A stretch of DNA of 64,000 bases from positions 62,001 to 126,000 of the forward strand of contig JBNLDW010000011.1 of assembly GCA_050304615.1 (NCBI GenBank), in the 5' to 3' direction. Source of the DNA: CBFDBF01 sp050304615 (GTDB lineage Bacteria > Pseudomonadota > Gammaproteobacteria > Chromatiales > Chromatiaceae). The notes beneath the pieces are model-generated. The model ran no database searches, was not told where the DNA came from, and saw only the letters and a list, made by a program, of their open reading frames with translations. The position numbers and the translations under genes are program-made. Below are positions 23,796 through 34,106 of the stretch, piece after piece. The first letter of the stretch is position 1. Each line of letters opens with the position of its first letter.

Positions 23796-25670
23796 TCAGG
23801 ACTCATCCTCCTCTTCATCATGCAACATCTCGGGGACAAAGCGCACTACCCGGTTTCGCCCCAGCTCTTTGGCCTGATAAAGGGCTATATCGGCATACTT
23901 GACCACCTGCCAAAAGGCTGCGTCATCCTCCGTATAACCGGCGACACCGATAGAGAGGCTCTTCTGTAGCACCGCTCCTGGAATCTCTATCTTCAGCCCC
24001 TCTACCACTGCCCGTATCTTCTCTGCCACAGTGATCCCTATATCCACATGAGTATCCAACAATATAATCAGGAACTCTTCACCACCATAACGGATCACAA
24101 TATCAGAGCCTCGAACCAACTCCTTCAGAGTACGCGCCAGAACCTTTAACACGGTATCACCTGCCTCATGGCCATACTCATCATTGACCTTTTTAAAGTA
24201 GTCCATGTCAGCCATCAATACGGTAATTGCGCCGTGGTTACGCTCGACTGATGACACCAGAGTATCCGCATACTCTTGTAGAAACCGCCGGTTATGCAGC
24301 CCTGTCATGGGGTCATGCAGGCTGGATTCACGCAAGGTACTCATCAACTGCTTGGCCTCCAGAACCGGAGAGGCCTCACGCAGGTAGATGCGGATAAATG
24401 GGAGTGCCGTGAGTACTCTCCCCTCTTGACTGTGTTCAACGATTAATTGCACCACACCGTCCACCGTACCCGACTGGATCAGAGGTATACAGATATGGCT
24501 AACATCAGACTGCGCATCCGGTGGGGTGAATGCCGTGCAGATGCCAGGCGTGGTGACCCCATCAACTGAGTGGCCAGTACGTTTTGCCCGGCAGGCATCA
24601 GCCCGTAATGTGATCTGCGGATCACACCAACGGCAACTATTAGCTGCATCTCCATCCACCATCATGGTCTGGAGCCGATTTTTATCTACCACCATCTCAT
24701 AAATGGAGAAAAATTCGATCGCAAAATGATTCTGCAACACTAGTGACAGTCGAGCATAGACCTCCTCTTTGGTCTCATCTTCTTCGATTGCCTGCTTGAA
24801 ATTCGAGACCTCATCCAAGCTCTCCACCATCTCCAGGGTGGTGGTTATCTGGTTACGACTGCTCAGCGGGTTGTAGTCATAGTGGATCAACCCTGCAACC
24901 TTGCCAGCAATGGTACCAAGCCCCTCCCCCAACAGCGCCATGAGGGCATTCAGATCATGCGCGATCTGGCCCACCTCGTCATTGCTCTGGTAATTAATAC
25001 GAGGAGAAAAATCACCCTCGCGTGCACCAGACACCACCTGCCGCACCGAGTCTGCCGTATCGATCAAAGGCTGTACCATGCGGCGTGCAAACACCAGCGT
25101 AACGGTAAGAAAGAACAACACCACACTAGACATTATCAAAACAGTCAAGCGAGCCTGCTCACGCTGCTCAGCAAGCGATATATGGAGGGTAAGCGTCCCT
25201 AGCACCGTACCCACCGATACCTGATGACACTGCAGACAGTTAGGCTCCTCCTTATCCTGCGCTATATATGGAATAGTAGCCCTGAAGACAGAACCAGACT
25301 CATTCTCGGCAAGGCTAAAATGGTTTTCCCCCGTCTCCATAACCTTGCGTTCTATACTGTCTCTATTCATCTCGCCAGCAAAGCCCTTGCCGTACTGGGC
25401 AACCACAGCAGGGCCTCGGGCCACCCGTACATCGAGCAAGCCAGACACGCTGGTAAGCTGCTGCATAAAGCCCTGACGCTTACCTATGGTGCCGTCGACC
25501 ATCGCAGAGGTAAGATGAGCGCGCACAATCTCTGCTGCCGTGTTTGCCTGCTGCTGCGCCACACTCATGAAGAAATTATTGAACGACAGCAGACCACCGA
25601 CCGTTATCACCACCATCAGCAGCACCGCTAGAGACAATAAGAATAGTGTAGTTTTCTTGCGTAGCTTCAT
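23796..25670 (-). CDS. Membrane diguanylate cyclase with periplasmic c-haem site and Cys-rich GAF-like domain
   Basis: A 624-residue protein. Transmembrane helices at about 9-31 and 175-195 enclose a periplasmic sensor of about 140 residues with a c-type haem motif CLQCH (145-149). A HAMP domain follows (about 196-250), then a GAF-like region (about 295-440) with Cys346, Cys349, Cys360 and Cys378, and a C-terminal GGDEF domain (about 455-615). The active site reads GGEEF (529-533), which is functional, and RGSD (520-523), five residues earlier, is an intact inhibitory site. It should make c-di-GMP in response to a redox or gas signal; this sensing role is inferred. It is a single gene. Confidence 0.9.
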   Translation of the reverse strand: MKLRKKTTLFLLSLAVLLMVVITVGGLLSFNNFFMSVAQQQANTAAEIVRAHLTSAMVDGTIGKRQGFMQQLTSVSGLLDVRVARGPAVVAQYGKGFAGEMNRDSIERKVMETGENHFSLAENESGSVFRATIPYIAQDKEEPNCLQCHQVSVGTVLGTLTLHISLAEQREQARLTVLIMSSVVLFFLTVTLVFARRMVQPLIDTADSVRQVVSGAREGDFSPRINYQSNDEVGQIAHDLNALMALLGEGLGTIAGKVAGLIHYDYNPLSSRNQITTTLEMVESLDEVSNFKQAIEEDETKEEVYARLSLVLQNHFAIEFFSIYEMVVDKNRLQTMMVDGDAANSCRWCDPQITLRADACRAKRTGHSVDGVTTPGICTAFTPPDAQSDVSHICIPLIQSGTVDGVVQLIVEHSQEGRVLTALPFIRIYLREASPVLEAKQLMSTLRESSLHDPMTGLHNRRFLQEYADTLVSSVERNHGAITVLMADMDYFKKVNDEYGHEAGDTVLKVLARTLKELVRGSDIVIRYGGEEFLIILLDTHVDIGITVAEKIRAVVEGLKIEIPGAVLQKSLSIGVAGYTEDDAAFWQVVKYADIALYQAKELGRNRVVRFVPEMLHDEEEDES

Positions 25671-25795
25671 TCAGCAGACCCATGTTAATGGCAAAAGAGC
25701 CAGAGGGGGCTGTAAGTGGCATTCCCCTTAGATATGCCTACACCTTAGCGGCATACCTACGGGAAATCTTTAGTTTATACTACAGATTATATTGT

Positions 25796-25815
25796 CCCCG
25801 GTTTTGACACCGGGG
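25796..25815. other. Short GC-rich hairpin after gltD
   Basis: CCCCGG (25796-25801) and CCGGGG (25810-25815) form a 6-bp stem with an eight-base loop, 34 bases beyond the gltD stop. No U-tract follows on either strand. It could end the gltBD transcript or stabilise its 3' end. Confidence 0.35.
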
Positions 25816-25848
25816 CATACATGGATGCGGGGTTGAATTGGAGCCAAT

Positions 25849-27300
25849 CTAACGTGGCAAGCTACTATGCCCCATAAGGTACTTATCTACTGCATGGGCA
25901 CACTGGCGTCCCTCGCGGATAGCCCACACCACCAAAGACTGGCCACGGCGCATGTCACCAGCAGCAAACAATCCATCCACCGAAGTCTTATAGGCATCCG
26001 CCCCCTCGGTAGAGCCACTAACATTACCGCGTGGATCAAGCTCTACCCCAAGCTGCTCCAGCATCCCAGCATGAACCGGATGGAGAAAACCCATGGCCAG
26101 GGTGACCAGGTCGGCCTTGAGTTCAAATTCAGAACCATCAACCTCGGACATCTGCCAGGCCCCATTCTCATCCTGCTGCCACTCGACGTGGACGCAACGG
26201 ATCGCCTGTACCCTACCGTCTTCGCCAATAAACTCCTTGGTGGCCACGCTCCACATCCGCTCACACCCCTCCTCATGCGAAGATGAGGTGCGCAGCTTGT
26301 TGGGCCAGTTGGGCCAGGTCAACTCCTTGTTCTCCTTCTCTGGAGGCTTGGGCAGGATCTCCAGTTGGGTGATAGATGCCGCACCATGACGCCTGGAGGT
26401 GCCGATACAGTCAGAGCCAGTATCTCCGCCACCGATCACTACTACATGCCTGCCAGCAGCGGATATAAACTCATCATCAGGGATCTCATCACCCTGCACC
26501 CGGTGGCTATTGGTCTGGAGAAACTCCAAGGCATAATAAACCCCCTGCAGCTCCCGCCCTGGGATTGGCAGATCCCGTGGCTGCTCCGCCCCACCGGTCA
26601 ACACCACGGCATCAAACTCTTCCTGTAGCTGAGTAGCCGGGATATCTACCCCGATGTGGGTGTTGGGACGAAAGACTACCCCCTCACTACGCATCTGGCT
26701 CATCCGGCGGTTGATAACCTGCTTGTCCAGCTTGAAATCGGGAATACCGTAACGCATCAGGCCGCCAATACGATTGGCCTTCTCGTACAGGACCACTGCA
26801 TGCCCAGCACGGGCCAGCTGCTGGGCACAAGCCAAGCCGGCGGGGCCAGAACCAACTATGGCCACCTGCTTGCCGCTGCGATGGGCTGGAATCTGCGGAA
26901 CTATCCAACCCTCTTCCCAGGCACGTTCAATAATGGCGCACTCTATGGTCTTTATGGTGACTGGGTTGTCATCCAGATTGAGGGTACAGGCCTCCTCACA
27001 TGGTGCGGGGCAGATCCGTCCAGTAAACTCGGGAAAATTGTTGGTGCTATGCAGCACTTCGAGCGCCCGCTTCCATTCGCCCTTATAAACCAGATCATTC
27101 CAGTCCGGGATGATATTATTTACCGGACAGGCGTTGTGACAAAATGGAATGCCACAATCCATACAACGCGCGCCCTGCCTGGTCAGCTCATCAGCTGCAA
27201 GTGGCAGCACAAACTCTGCATAGTTGGTTACCCGCTCAGTTACCGGGGCGTAGCCCCGATCATGTCGCGGAAACTCCATAAAACCTGTGGGTTTACCCAT
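25849..27300 (-). CDS. gltD: Glutamate synthase small subunit
   Basis: A 483-residue FAD/NAD(P)H flavoprotein with two [4Fe-4S] clusters. The N-terminal Cys set is CMDCGIPFCHNACP near residue 46, followed by CPAPCEEAC near 97. Two dinucleotide-binding motifs follow, GSGPAGLACAQQL near 151 for FAD and GGGDTGSDC near 293 for NAD(P)H. It feeds electrons to GltB for making two glutamates from 2-oxoglutarate and glutamine. It follows gltB by 102 bases on the same strand, so the two form an operon. The 2-oxoglutarate used is also the product of the carbon-fixation branch that ends before isocitrate dehydrogenase here. Confidence 0.97.
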   Translation of the reverse strand: MGKPTGFMEFPRHDRGYAPVTERVTNYAEFVLPLAADELTRQGARCMDCGIPFCHNACPVNNIIPDWNDLVYKGEWKRALEVLHSTNNFPEFTGRICPAPCEEACTLNLDDNPVTIKTIECAIIERAWEEGWIVPQIPAHRSGKQVAIVGSGPAGLACAQQLARAGHAVVLYEKANRIGGLMRYGIPDFKLDKQVINRRMSQMRSEGVVFRPNTHIGVDIPATQLQEEFDAVVLTGGAEQPRDLPIPGRELQGVYYALEFLQTNSHRVQGDEIPDDEFISAAGRHVVVIGGGDTGSDCIGTSRRHGAASITQLEILPKPPEKENKELTWPNWPNKLRTSSSHEEGCERMWSVATKEFIGEDGRVQAIRCVHVEWQQDENGAWQMSEVDGSEFELKADLVTLAMGFLHPVHAGMLEQLGVELDPRGNVSGSTEGADAYKTSVDGLFAAGDMRRGQSLVVWAIREGRQCAHAVDKYLMGHSSLPR

Positions 27301-27402
27301 AACTCAATAACTCCAATCACTATTAGCCGCTAATGGACTTAACTTACGGTGAAAACACGCGAATGTTTGGTAGCGCCCGTTTGCGGCCTGTATTCTTCTA
27401 AA

Positions 27403-30400
27403 TCAGGCCTCTACAGCAGTATCGATCTGCTGCTGCTCGGCCTGCAGCTCTCTCAGCGCCCGACGATACTCCACCGGCATCACCTTGACGAACTTAGGCA
27501 GGTACTCATCCCAGCTGTCCAGGATCTCTCTGGCGCGTTCGCTGTTGGTGTAATGCAGGTGTTTCTCGATCAACTGCTTGAGGCGTGCCGCATCAAAACT
27601 AGGCATGTCGTGACTTACATCCACCCGGCCGTGGGTCTCCAAATCACCACCCTGATGCTCCAACTCCTCCAGCGCCTCATCCTCTGCCTCTATCGGCTCC
27701 AGCTCCACCATGGAGAGGTTGCAGCGTTGCTCAAAGTCGCCGCTCTCATCCAATACATAGGCGATACCGCCGCTCATCCCAGCCGCAAAGTTACGCCCGG
27801 TAGAACCGAGCACCGCCACCACTCCGCCGGTCATATACTCGCAACCGTGATCCCCAACCCCCTCCACTACAGCAGTGGCACCGGAGTTGCGCACACAGAA
27901 GCGCTCGCCCGCTACACCCCGGAAGTAACACTCACCTTCGATGGCGCCATAAAGTACGGTATTCCCGACAATGATATTCTCTTCTGCCACCACTGGACTC
28001 TCCGCTGGCGGATAGATCACCAGACGACCGCCAGAGAGCCCCTTGCCGACATAGTCGTTACCCTCACCGGCCAGTTCAAGCGTGACCCCATGGGCCAGCC
28101 AGGCGCCGAAGCTCTGTCCGGCGGTACCCTTGGCCTTTATGTAGATGGTGTCATCAGGCAGACCGGCATGGCCATAACGACGAGCCACTTGGCCTGAGAG
28201 CATAGCCCCAACGGTTCGGTTGTAGTTGCGGATAGAGGTCTCTATCTGTACCGCCTTACCCTTCTCCAAGGCAGGTTTTGCCTGTTTGATGAGCTCGTTG
28301 TCCAGCGCCTTCTCTAGACCGTGATCCTGCTCTTCACTGTTGTAGATGGCAACCCCAGGCCCAGCCTCTGGCTTATGTAGCAGGCGTGAATAATCCAGCC
28401 CCTCGGCCTTCCAGTGGTTAATCGCCTTACGCATATCGAGACGATCCATCTGGCCGACCAGCTCATTAAAGTTGCGAAAACCGAGTTTTGCCATCAACTG
28501 GCGTACCTCTTCCGCGATAAAAAAGAAGTAATTAATCACGTGCTCCGGCTTGCCGCTGAACTTCTTGCGCAGCTCCGGATCCTGGGTGGCAACCCCCACC
28601 GGGCAGGTGTTGAGGTGACACTTGCGCATCATAATGCAGCCGCTCACAATAAGCGGCGCGGTGGCAAAACCGAACTCATCGGCTCCCAGCATAGCAGCGA
28701 TTACTACATCTCGACCGGTACGTATACCACCATCGGCCTGCACCGCGATACGACCACGTAGCCGGTTTAACACCAAGGTCTGATGGGTCTCAGAGAGACC
28801 AATTTCCCAGGGAGAGCCGGCGTGTTTGATAGAGGTCAGCGGACTGGCACCGGTACCACCCTCAAAGCCGGAGATGGTGACATGGTCTGCATGCGCCTTG
28901 GAGACGCCGGCGGCAACCGTGCCAACCCCCACCTCAGAGACCAGCTTGACCGAGATCCGCGCATCGCTATTGACGTTCTTCAGGTCATGGATCAGTTGCG
29001 CCAAATCCTCAATTGAGTAGATATCGTGATGGGGCGGTGGGGAGATAAGGCCTACACCTGGGGTAGAGTGACGTACCCGCGCGATCTGCTGACTCACCTT
29101 ATGCCCCGGCAACTGCCCACCCTCACCAGGCTTCGCCCCCTGGGCCATCTTTATCTGGATGTCGTCGGCATTGACCAGATACTCGGCGGTCACACCAAAG
29201 CGGCCGGATGCCACCTGTTTGATGGCGGAACGCTCAGGATTGGGTGAACCGTCAGATAACGGATTGTACCGCTCCGGCTCCTCGCCGCCTTCGCCCGTAT
29301 TGGACTTACCGCCCAGCTCATTCATGGCCCTGGCTAATGTAGAGTGTGCCTCGTAGGAGATGGAGCCGAAGGACATGGCTCCAGTAGCAAACCGTTTAAC
29401 GATCTCCTTGGCCGGCTCTACCTCATCCAGTGAAAGCTCCTCAGCGGCAAACTTGAACTCAAACAGGCCACGCAGAGTCAACAGCTTCTCGTTCTGCTCA
29501 TCGATGGCACGGGAGAACTCCTGGAAGGTGTTGAAGTCATTAGCCCTGGTGGCATGCTGCAACTTGGAGATAGTGTGTGGTGTCCAAGCATGGTGTTCAC
29601 CCCGAACACGGAAGGCGTAATCGCCACCAGCATCCAGGGAATCCCGGTAGATAGGCGCATCGCTATAGGCCTGACGGTGCCAGCTGACAGCCTCTTGGGC
29701 GATATCCTGCAGCCCCGCCCCCTCGATGGTAGTTGCGGTGCCGGTGAAATATTTATCTATCAATTCACTGGAGAGTCCAACGGCATCGAAGATCTGAGCA
29801 CCACAATAGGACTGGTAGGTAGATATGCCCATCTTGGACATAATCTTGAGCAGCCCCTTGTCCACCGCCTTGATATAACGCCAGTGTAGATCATCTTCAC
29901 TGATCTCTTCTGATAGCTTATGGCGCAGCTTGGAGAGCGTCTCAAAGGCGAGATATGGATTGACCGCCTCGGCACCGTAACCCGCCAGTACCGCGAACTG
30001 ATGTACCTCACGCACTGCACCAGTCTCAACCACCAGACCGGAGGAGGTACGCAACCCTGCGCGCACCAGGTGATGGTGCACCGCCGCCGTAGCCAGCAAC
30101 ACCGGGATGGCGATATGGTCGGCGTCCATGACACGGTCGGAGAGAATCAAAATATTGTATCCGTCCCGCACCGCCTGCTCCGCTGTCAGACAGAGCTGGG
30201 TAAGGGCCGGCTCCATGCCTGCCGCCCCCTGTTCCGCGGGATAGCAAATATTGGCGGTAAAGGTACGAAACGCACCCTTGGTCAGGGATTCTATGCAGCG
30301 GATACGTGCCAGACTCATGTTGGTAATAACCGGCTGAGTCACCTCTAACCGTTTATGCGTACCCGCCTGGGTAAGCCCAAACAGATTTGGCCTGGGGCCA

Positions 30401-32034
30401 ATCTGCGATGCCAGTGACATCACCAACTCCTCTCTGATCGGGTCAATGGGAGGATTGGTAACCTGGGCGAAATTCTGTTTGAAATAGTTAAACAGTGGCT
30501 TCGGCTTGCCAGAAAGCACCGCGATGGGATTGTCCGCACCCATAGAACCAATCGCCTCTTGACCGGTGGCAGCCATAGGCATCAAAAGGAACTTTATATC
30601 TTCCTGGGTAAAACCAAACGCCTGTTGGTGCTTAAGCAGGGTTGCATCGTCTGGCGCCATCGGGGCCACAGCGGGCGGCAGATGACGTAGTTGGATCTGG
30701 GTTTCGTCCAGCCACTGCTGGTAAGGGTGGGTCTTGATTAGTTCTGCCTTCAGCTCTGCATCATCGATGATGCAGCCCTTCTCCAGATCAATCAGGAACA
30801 TCTTGCCTGGCTGCAGTCGCCATTTTTTGATGATTTTCTCTTCCGGGATATCGAGCACCCCCATCTCTGAGGCCATCATCACCAGGCCATCATTGGTGAT
30901 CAAGTAGCGGGCTGGACGCAGACCGTTACGATCCAGGGTAGCGCCTATCTGGCGGCCATCGGTAAAGGCGACCGCTGCCGGGCCATCCCACGGCTCCATC
31001 AACGAAGAGTGGTACTCATAGAAGGCTTGCCGTTCATCATCCATCAGCGGATTATCGTGCCACGCCTCCGGGATCAACATCATCATAGCGTGTGCCAAAG
31101 AGTAACCACCCTGCACCAGCAGTTCCAGGGCATTATCAAAACAGGCAGAATCAGACTGTCCTTCGGTGATCAATGGCCACACCTTCTCCAGATCTTCTCC
31201 CAGTACCTCAGATGCCATAGTTTGACGTCGCGCAGCCATCCAGTTGACATTGCCACGCAGGGTGTTTATCTCGCCATTATGCGCGATCATCCGAAAGGGA
31301 TGGGCAAGATTCCAAGTTGGGAAGGTGTTGGTGGAGAAACGTTGATGCACCAGCGCCAAGGCACTTACTATGCGCTCATCGGTCAGGTCACGATAGTAGA
31401 CCCCAACTTGATCTGCCAGCAACATCCCTTTGTACAACAGTACGCGGGAGGACATTGAGGCAATATAAAAACTGCCACACGCCTTGCCGCCGTTCTCACA
31501 AATATCGTTTTCGATCTGCTTGCGTATTACAAACAGCTTGCGCTCGAAGGCATCCTGATCAGCACAGTTGGCGCCGCGTCCGATAAAGACCTGACGAATA
31601 AATGGCTCAGACTCCTTGACCGATTCGCCCAGCCCGCTGTTATCTACTGGCACATCGCGCCAGCCCAAAAAAATCTGCCCTTCGGCGGCAACAAAATAGG
31701 CTATCTGCTCTTCACACCGCCTGCGGGCTACTCCATCCTGGGGCAGAAACACCATCCCAACCCCGTACTCCCCCTCCACTGGCAGATCCACACCGGCCTC
31801 AGCACGTAGAAAGGCGTCTGGCATCTGCATCAGCAAGCCTGCCCCATCTCCTGCCAGCACATCAGCGCCCACCGCCCCTCGATGGGTCAGATTGCGTAGG
31901 ATCTCCAGACCCTGTTGAATGATCTTATGGCTCTTATTGCCCTTGATGTTGGCCACAAAACCGACGCCACAAGCATCGTGCTCATGTTGCGGGTCATAAA
32001 GCCCTTGTCTGGATGGTAAAACCCCTGGGGTCAT
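27403..32034 (-). CDS. gltB: Glutamate synthase large subunit
   Basis: A 1543-residue enzyme. The N-terminal glutaminase domain begins at Cys22 (HDACGVGFVA), which becomes the N-terminal nucleophile after propeptide removal. The central domain is followed by the FMN synthase barrel (GAMSFGSISYEAH, AQGAKPGEGGQLPGHK, EGGTGASPLTS) and the [3Fe-4S] Cys set in KCHLNTCPVGVATQ. The C-terminal beta-helix with repeated Gly motifs ends the chain. ATG 32034 is chosen because AGAGG lies 7 bases upstream; an ATG at 32079 has none. The 212 bases upstream, before damX, hold no gene and no convincing terminator. Confidence 0.97.
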   Translation of the reverse strand: MTPGVLPSRQGLYDPQHEHDACGVGFVANIKGNKSHKIIQQGLEILRNLTHRGAVGADVLAGDGAGLLMQMPDAFLRAEAGVDLPVEGEYGVGMVFLPQDGVARRRCEEQIAYFVAAEGQIFLGWRDVPVDNSGLGESVKESEPFIRQVFIGRGANCADQDAFERKLFVIRKQIENDICENGGKACGSFYIASMSSRVLLYKGMLLADQVGVYYRDLTDERIVSALALVHQRFSTNTFPTWNLAHPFRMIAHNGEINTLRGNVNWMAARRQTMASEVLGEDLEKVWPLITEGQSDSACFDNALELLVQGGYSLAHAMMMLIPEAWHDNPLMDDERQAFYEYHSSLMEPWDGPAAVAFTDGRQIGATLDRNGLRPARYLITNDGLVMMASEMGVLDIPEEKIIKKWRLQPGKMFLIDLEKGCIIDDAELKAELIKTHPYQQWLDETQIQLRHLPPAVAPMAPDDATLLKHQQAFGFTQEDIKFLLMPMAATGQEAIGSMGADNPIAVLSGKPKPLFNYFKQNFAQVTNPPIDPIREELVMSLASQIGPRPNLFGLTQAGTHKRLEVTQPVITNMSLARIRCIESLTKGAFRTFTANICYPAEQGAAGMEPALTQLCLTAEQAVRDGYNILILSDRVMDADHIAIPVLLATAAVHHHLVRAGLRTSSGLVVETGAVREVHQFAVLAGYGAEAVNPYLAFETLSKLRHKLSEEISEDDLHWRYIKAVDKGLLKIMSKMGISTYQSYCGAQIFDAVGLSSELIDKYFTGTATTIEGAGLQDIAQEAVSWHRQAYSDAPIYRDSLDAGGDYAFRVRGEHHAWTPHTISKLQHATRANDFNTFQEFSRAIDEQNEKLLTLRGLFEFKFAAEELSLDEVEPAKEIVKRFATGAMSFGSISYEAHSTLARAMNELGGKSNTGEGGEEPERYNPLSDGSPNPERSAIKQVASGRFGVTAEYLVNADDIQIKMAQGAKPGEGGQLPGHKVSQQIARVRHSTPGVGLISPPPHHDIYSIEDLAQLIHDLKNVNSDARISVKLVSEVGVGTVAAGVSKAHADHVTISGFEGGTGASPLTSIKHAGSPWEIGLSETHQTLVLNRLRGRIAVQADGGIRTGRDVVIAAMLGADEFGFATAPLIVSGCIMMRKCHLNTCPVGVATQDPELRKKFSGKPEHVINYFFFIAEEVRQLMAKLGFRNFNELVGQMDRLDMRKAINHWKAEGLDYSRLLHKPEAGPGVAIYNSEEQDHGLEKALDNELIKQAKPALEKGKAVQIETSIRNYNRTVGAMLSGQVARRYGHAGLPDDTIYIKAKGTAGQSFGAWLAHGVTLELAGEGNDYVGKGLSGGRLVIYPPAESPVVAEENIIVGNTVLYGAIEGECYFRGVAGERFCVRNSGATAVVEGVGDHGCEYMTGGVVAVLGSTGRNFAAGMSGGIAYVLDESGDFEQRCNLSMVELEPIEAEDEALEELEHQGGDLETHGRVDVSHDMPSFDAARLKQLIEKHLHYTNSERAREILDSWDEYLPKFVKVMPVEYRRALRELQAEQQQIDTAVEA

Positions 32035-32246
32035 CTTCAACCTCTTTATGTATGATATTGAAGCTCTAAACGGATCCATCCATGGTTTTATTTGAGAGCA
32101 CGGAATTGAGGAAAATAACCCCCAACCCCTTTATGTTCAATGGCCTATATCCCTAGAATATAGCCGGATATTGGGCCACGCAGAACCGCGCATTTTACCT
32201 TATAAGTCGCCTGAATGTAAGCCAGAGGGCAAGGTGGTATTGCGGA

Positions 32247-34106
32247 TCAGCGGTTAAGAATCTCTTTCTGCACAGAACCAAAACTGCGTGGCCATACGCC
32301 TGTATTGCGCAGCCCTGAGGGAAGAGTAGCCCGCGCCTTCAACGCGGCGCTCCTGTTTGGATAGACACCATATAGCACTACGAACCAAGGATGACCCTGG
32401 TGGGAGGTGCGAAAGTAGGCAGCCTGGCCATTCAGTGAGTGGCGTGTGATAAAACTGGGAATACCCTGCGCATTCTGTACTCCAACCAACTGCAGAGTAT
32501 AGTCCCCCGGACGCTGCTGCAACAGCCACGCCTCCTGCTTGACCCCTGTTGTCGGCGCCTGCTTCTCTACCTTGGCCTTTGGTGGGGTGGCATCCTTAAC
32601 CGGGGCTGGGGTTGCTGCGGCTGGCTCTACCTGTGGTGTTGGGGCAACCTCCTGAGGTGGAGTGGCGCTGCTCTCCTCGACCATAGCAGGCCCCACCGGG
32701 GTCGCCTCTTCTACTGGGGCAGCCCCCTCGGGTGCGACCTTAACCTCCTCGACTACGGGAACCTCTACTGGTGCAGCCTCCTCGACTACGGGAACCTCTA
32801 CTGGCGCAGCCACCTCCTCTGCCACCTCAGCCTCCTCGATTACGGCAACCTCTACTGGTGCAGCCACCTCCTCTGCCTCCACTGGCCCTGCTGTGGCCTG
32901 TTCATCTGTAGGTGCCGGCGGCTTCTGCTGCTCCAGCTCTACCTCAACTACCTCCTCCGGCGACGGCTCTTCCACCACACCACTTACCGGCAACTCTACC
33001 GCTGCTACCGGCTCAGTCTGCTGCTCCGTTACCGCATCCACCTGGCCATCCAACACTGTGGGTTCGTTCTCTGTGAGGATCACAACCGGCGGTTCCGGTG
33101 GCACTGCTGGAGGGGATGGGGTTGTGGCCAGCTCCGTAGGAGTAGTTGCCAACTCAGGCAGCTCTACCTCCGAAGTCGGCGGCAGCGCCAGAGGCACTGT
33201 CCCCTCGGCTAGCAATTCCACCTGCGGTTCAACCTCTTCAGGCTCAGCAAACAGGGAGTTGATACTATCCTGGAATATCAGGATCAACAGCAGCGCCACT
33301 ACGCCTATGATGGAAGCGACCGTGGTTAGTGGTGAGACACTACTTAGCCGGGCTGCACCCCACTGGATAATCCCTGAGCGCATGCTCTCCAGCACCAGCT
33401 GCTCTACCCTGCCGGGCAGACCACCGCTTTCGGTATAGATCTTATCGCACTGAGCTAAGGAGAGACGCAGCGACCGACTACTATCCGCCGCCGCCAAGAT
33501 ATGTTCAATATAGGCAGTAGTCTGCTCCCTTTTCAGTAGGGGCATATCCAGTACCTGCAACATCGACAGCCCCATGCTCTGGATCTGCGGGCTCTCCAGC
33601 ATTGCATCTATCTCCGGCTGGGCGAACAGCAGCAGCCGCACCATGGGGCGGTCTTCTGGCAACCTGGTATAGAGCTGCAGCAGGGTTATTATGCTCATCT
33701 CCGGGAGCAGGTGGGCATCGTCTATGATTATGACCGGCAGGTGCCCCTCCCGCCGCAGATCAGTAAAACGCTGACCCAACAGCTCCAAGGCATCACCACT
33801 ACCGATGCTAGCGGTAAAGGCGCTAGCCAACTGGGTAAACAGCTGCTCTGGTTGCAGCATAGGGGTGGCTTCGATATGGCAGAGCAACCAATTTTCTGTG
33901 GCTCTGGTAATGATCTGCTCAATCAGAGTGCTCTTGCCCGAACCCTCCGGCCCCTTAACCAGGGGGATAAGGTCACTACTCTCTGTCAGGTGACGTAGCA
34001 GATCAAGACGTTGAGCCAGCTCCGGGCTGTAAAAAAACGGAGTATCCCCACCCTGGCCAGCGGGGATGGCTGATACAATTAGCGGCGTCTGTCCCTCAGT
34101 ATTCAT
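32247..34106 (-). CDS. damX: DamX-like ATPase with SPOR domain
   Basis: A 619-residue cell-division protein. An N-terminal AAA/ExeA-like ATPase domain has Walker A GPEGSGKST (52-60) and Walker B VIIIDDAHLL near 144. A single transmembrane helix (about 265-284) is followed by about 250 residues of periplasmic Pro/Glu/Val/Ala-rich linker containing near-identical 11-residue repeats, and a C-terminal SPOR domain (about 540-615) for binding septal peptidoglycan. Its place after aroK and aroB, overlapping aroB by 11 bases, is the standard gammaproteobacterial order and supports the name. The linker makes long antisense open frames that are not genes. Confidence 0.9.
   Translation of the reverse strand: MNTEGQTPLIVSAIPAGQGGDTPFFYSPELAQRLDLLRHLTESSDLIPLVKGPEGSGKSTLIEQIITRATENWLLCHIEATPMLQPEQLFTQLASAFTASIGSGDALELLGQRFTDLRREGHLPVIIIDDAHLLPEMSIITLLQLYTRLPEDRPMVRLLLFAQPEIDAMLESPQIQSMGLSMLQVLDMPLLKREQTTAYIEHILAAADSSRSLRLSLAQCDKIYTESGGLPGRVEQLVLESMRSGIIQWGAARLSSVSPLTTVASIIGVVALLLILIFQDSINSLFAEPEEVEPQVELLAEGTVPLALPPTSEVELPELATTPTELATTPSPPAVPPEPPVVILTENEPTVLDGQVDAVTEQQTEPVAAVELPVSGVVEEPSPEEVVEVELEQQKPPAPTDEQATAGPVEAEEVAAPVEVAVIEEAEVAEEVAAPVEVPVVEEAAPVEVPVVEEVKVAPEGAAPVEEATPVGPAMVEESSATPPQEVAPTPQVEPAAATPAPVKDATPPKAKVEKQAPTTGVKQEAWLLQQRPGDYTLQLVGVQNAQGIPSFITRHSLNGQAAYFRTSHQGHPWFVVLYGVYPNRSAALKARATLPSGLRNTGVWPRSFGSVQKEILNR
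32747..32866 (-). repeat. 33-bp repeats in the damX linker
   Basis: Two adjacent units (32747-32779, 32780-32812) and a third, more diverged one (32834-32866) encode variants of PVEVPVVEEAA. The 33-base period is a multiple of three and keeps frame, so copy number can vary without breaking the gene. Confidence 0.75.

Noticed and set aside
32747..32866. CRISPR-like spacing of repeats
   Set aside because: Units are coding, adjacent and without unique spacers.
32439..33438. Long open frames on the plus strand opposite damX
   Set aside because: They are antisense to the low-complexity Pro/Glu/Val linker; the products are Ser/Thr- or Cys/Leu-biased strings without motifs or ribosome-binding sites.
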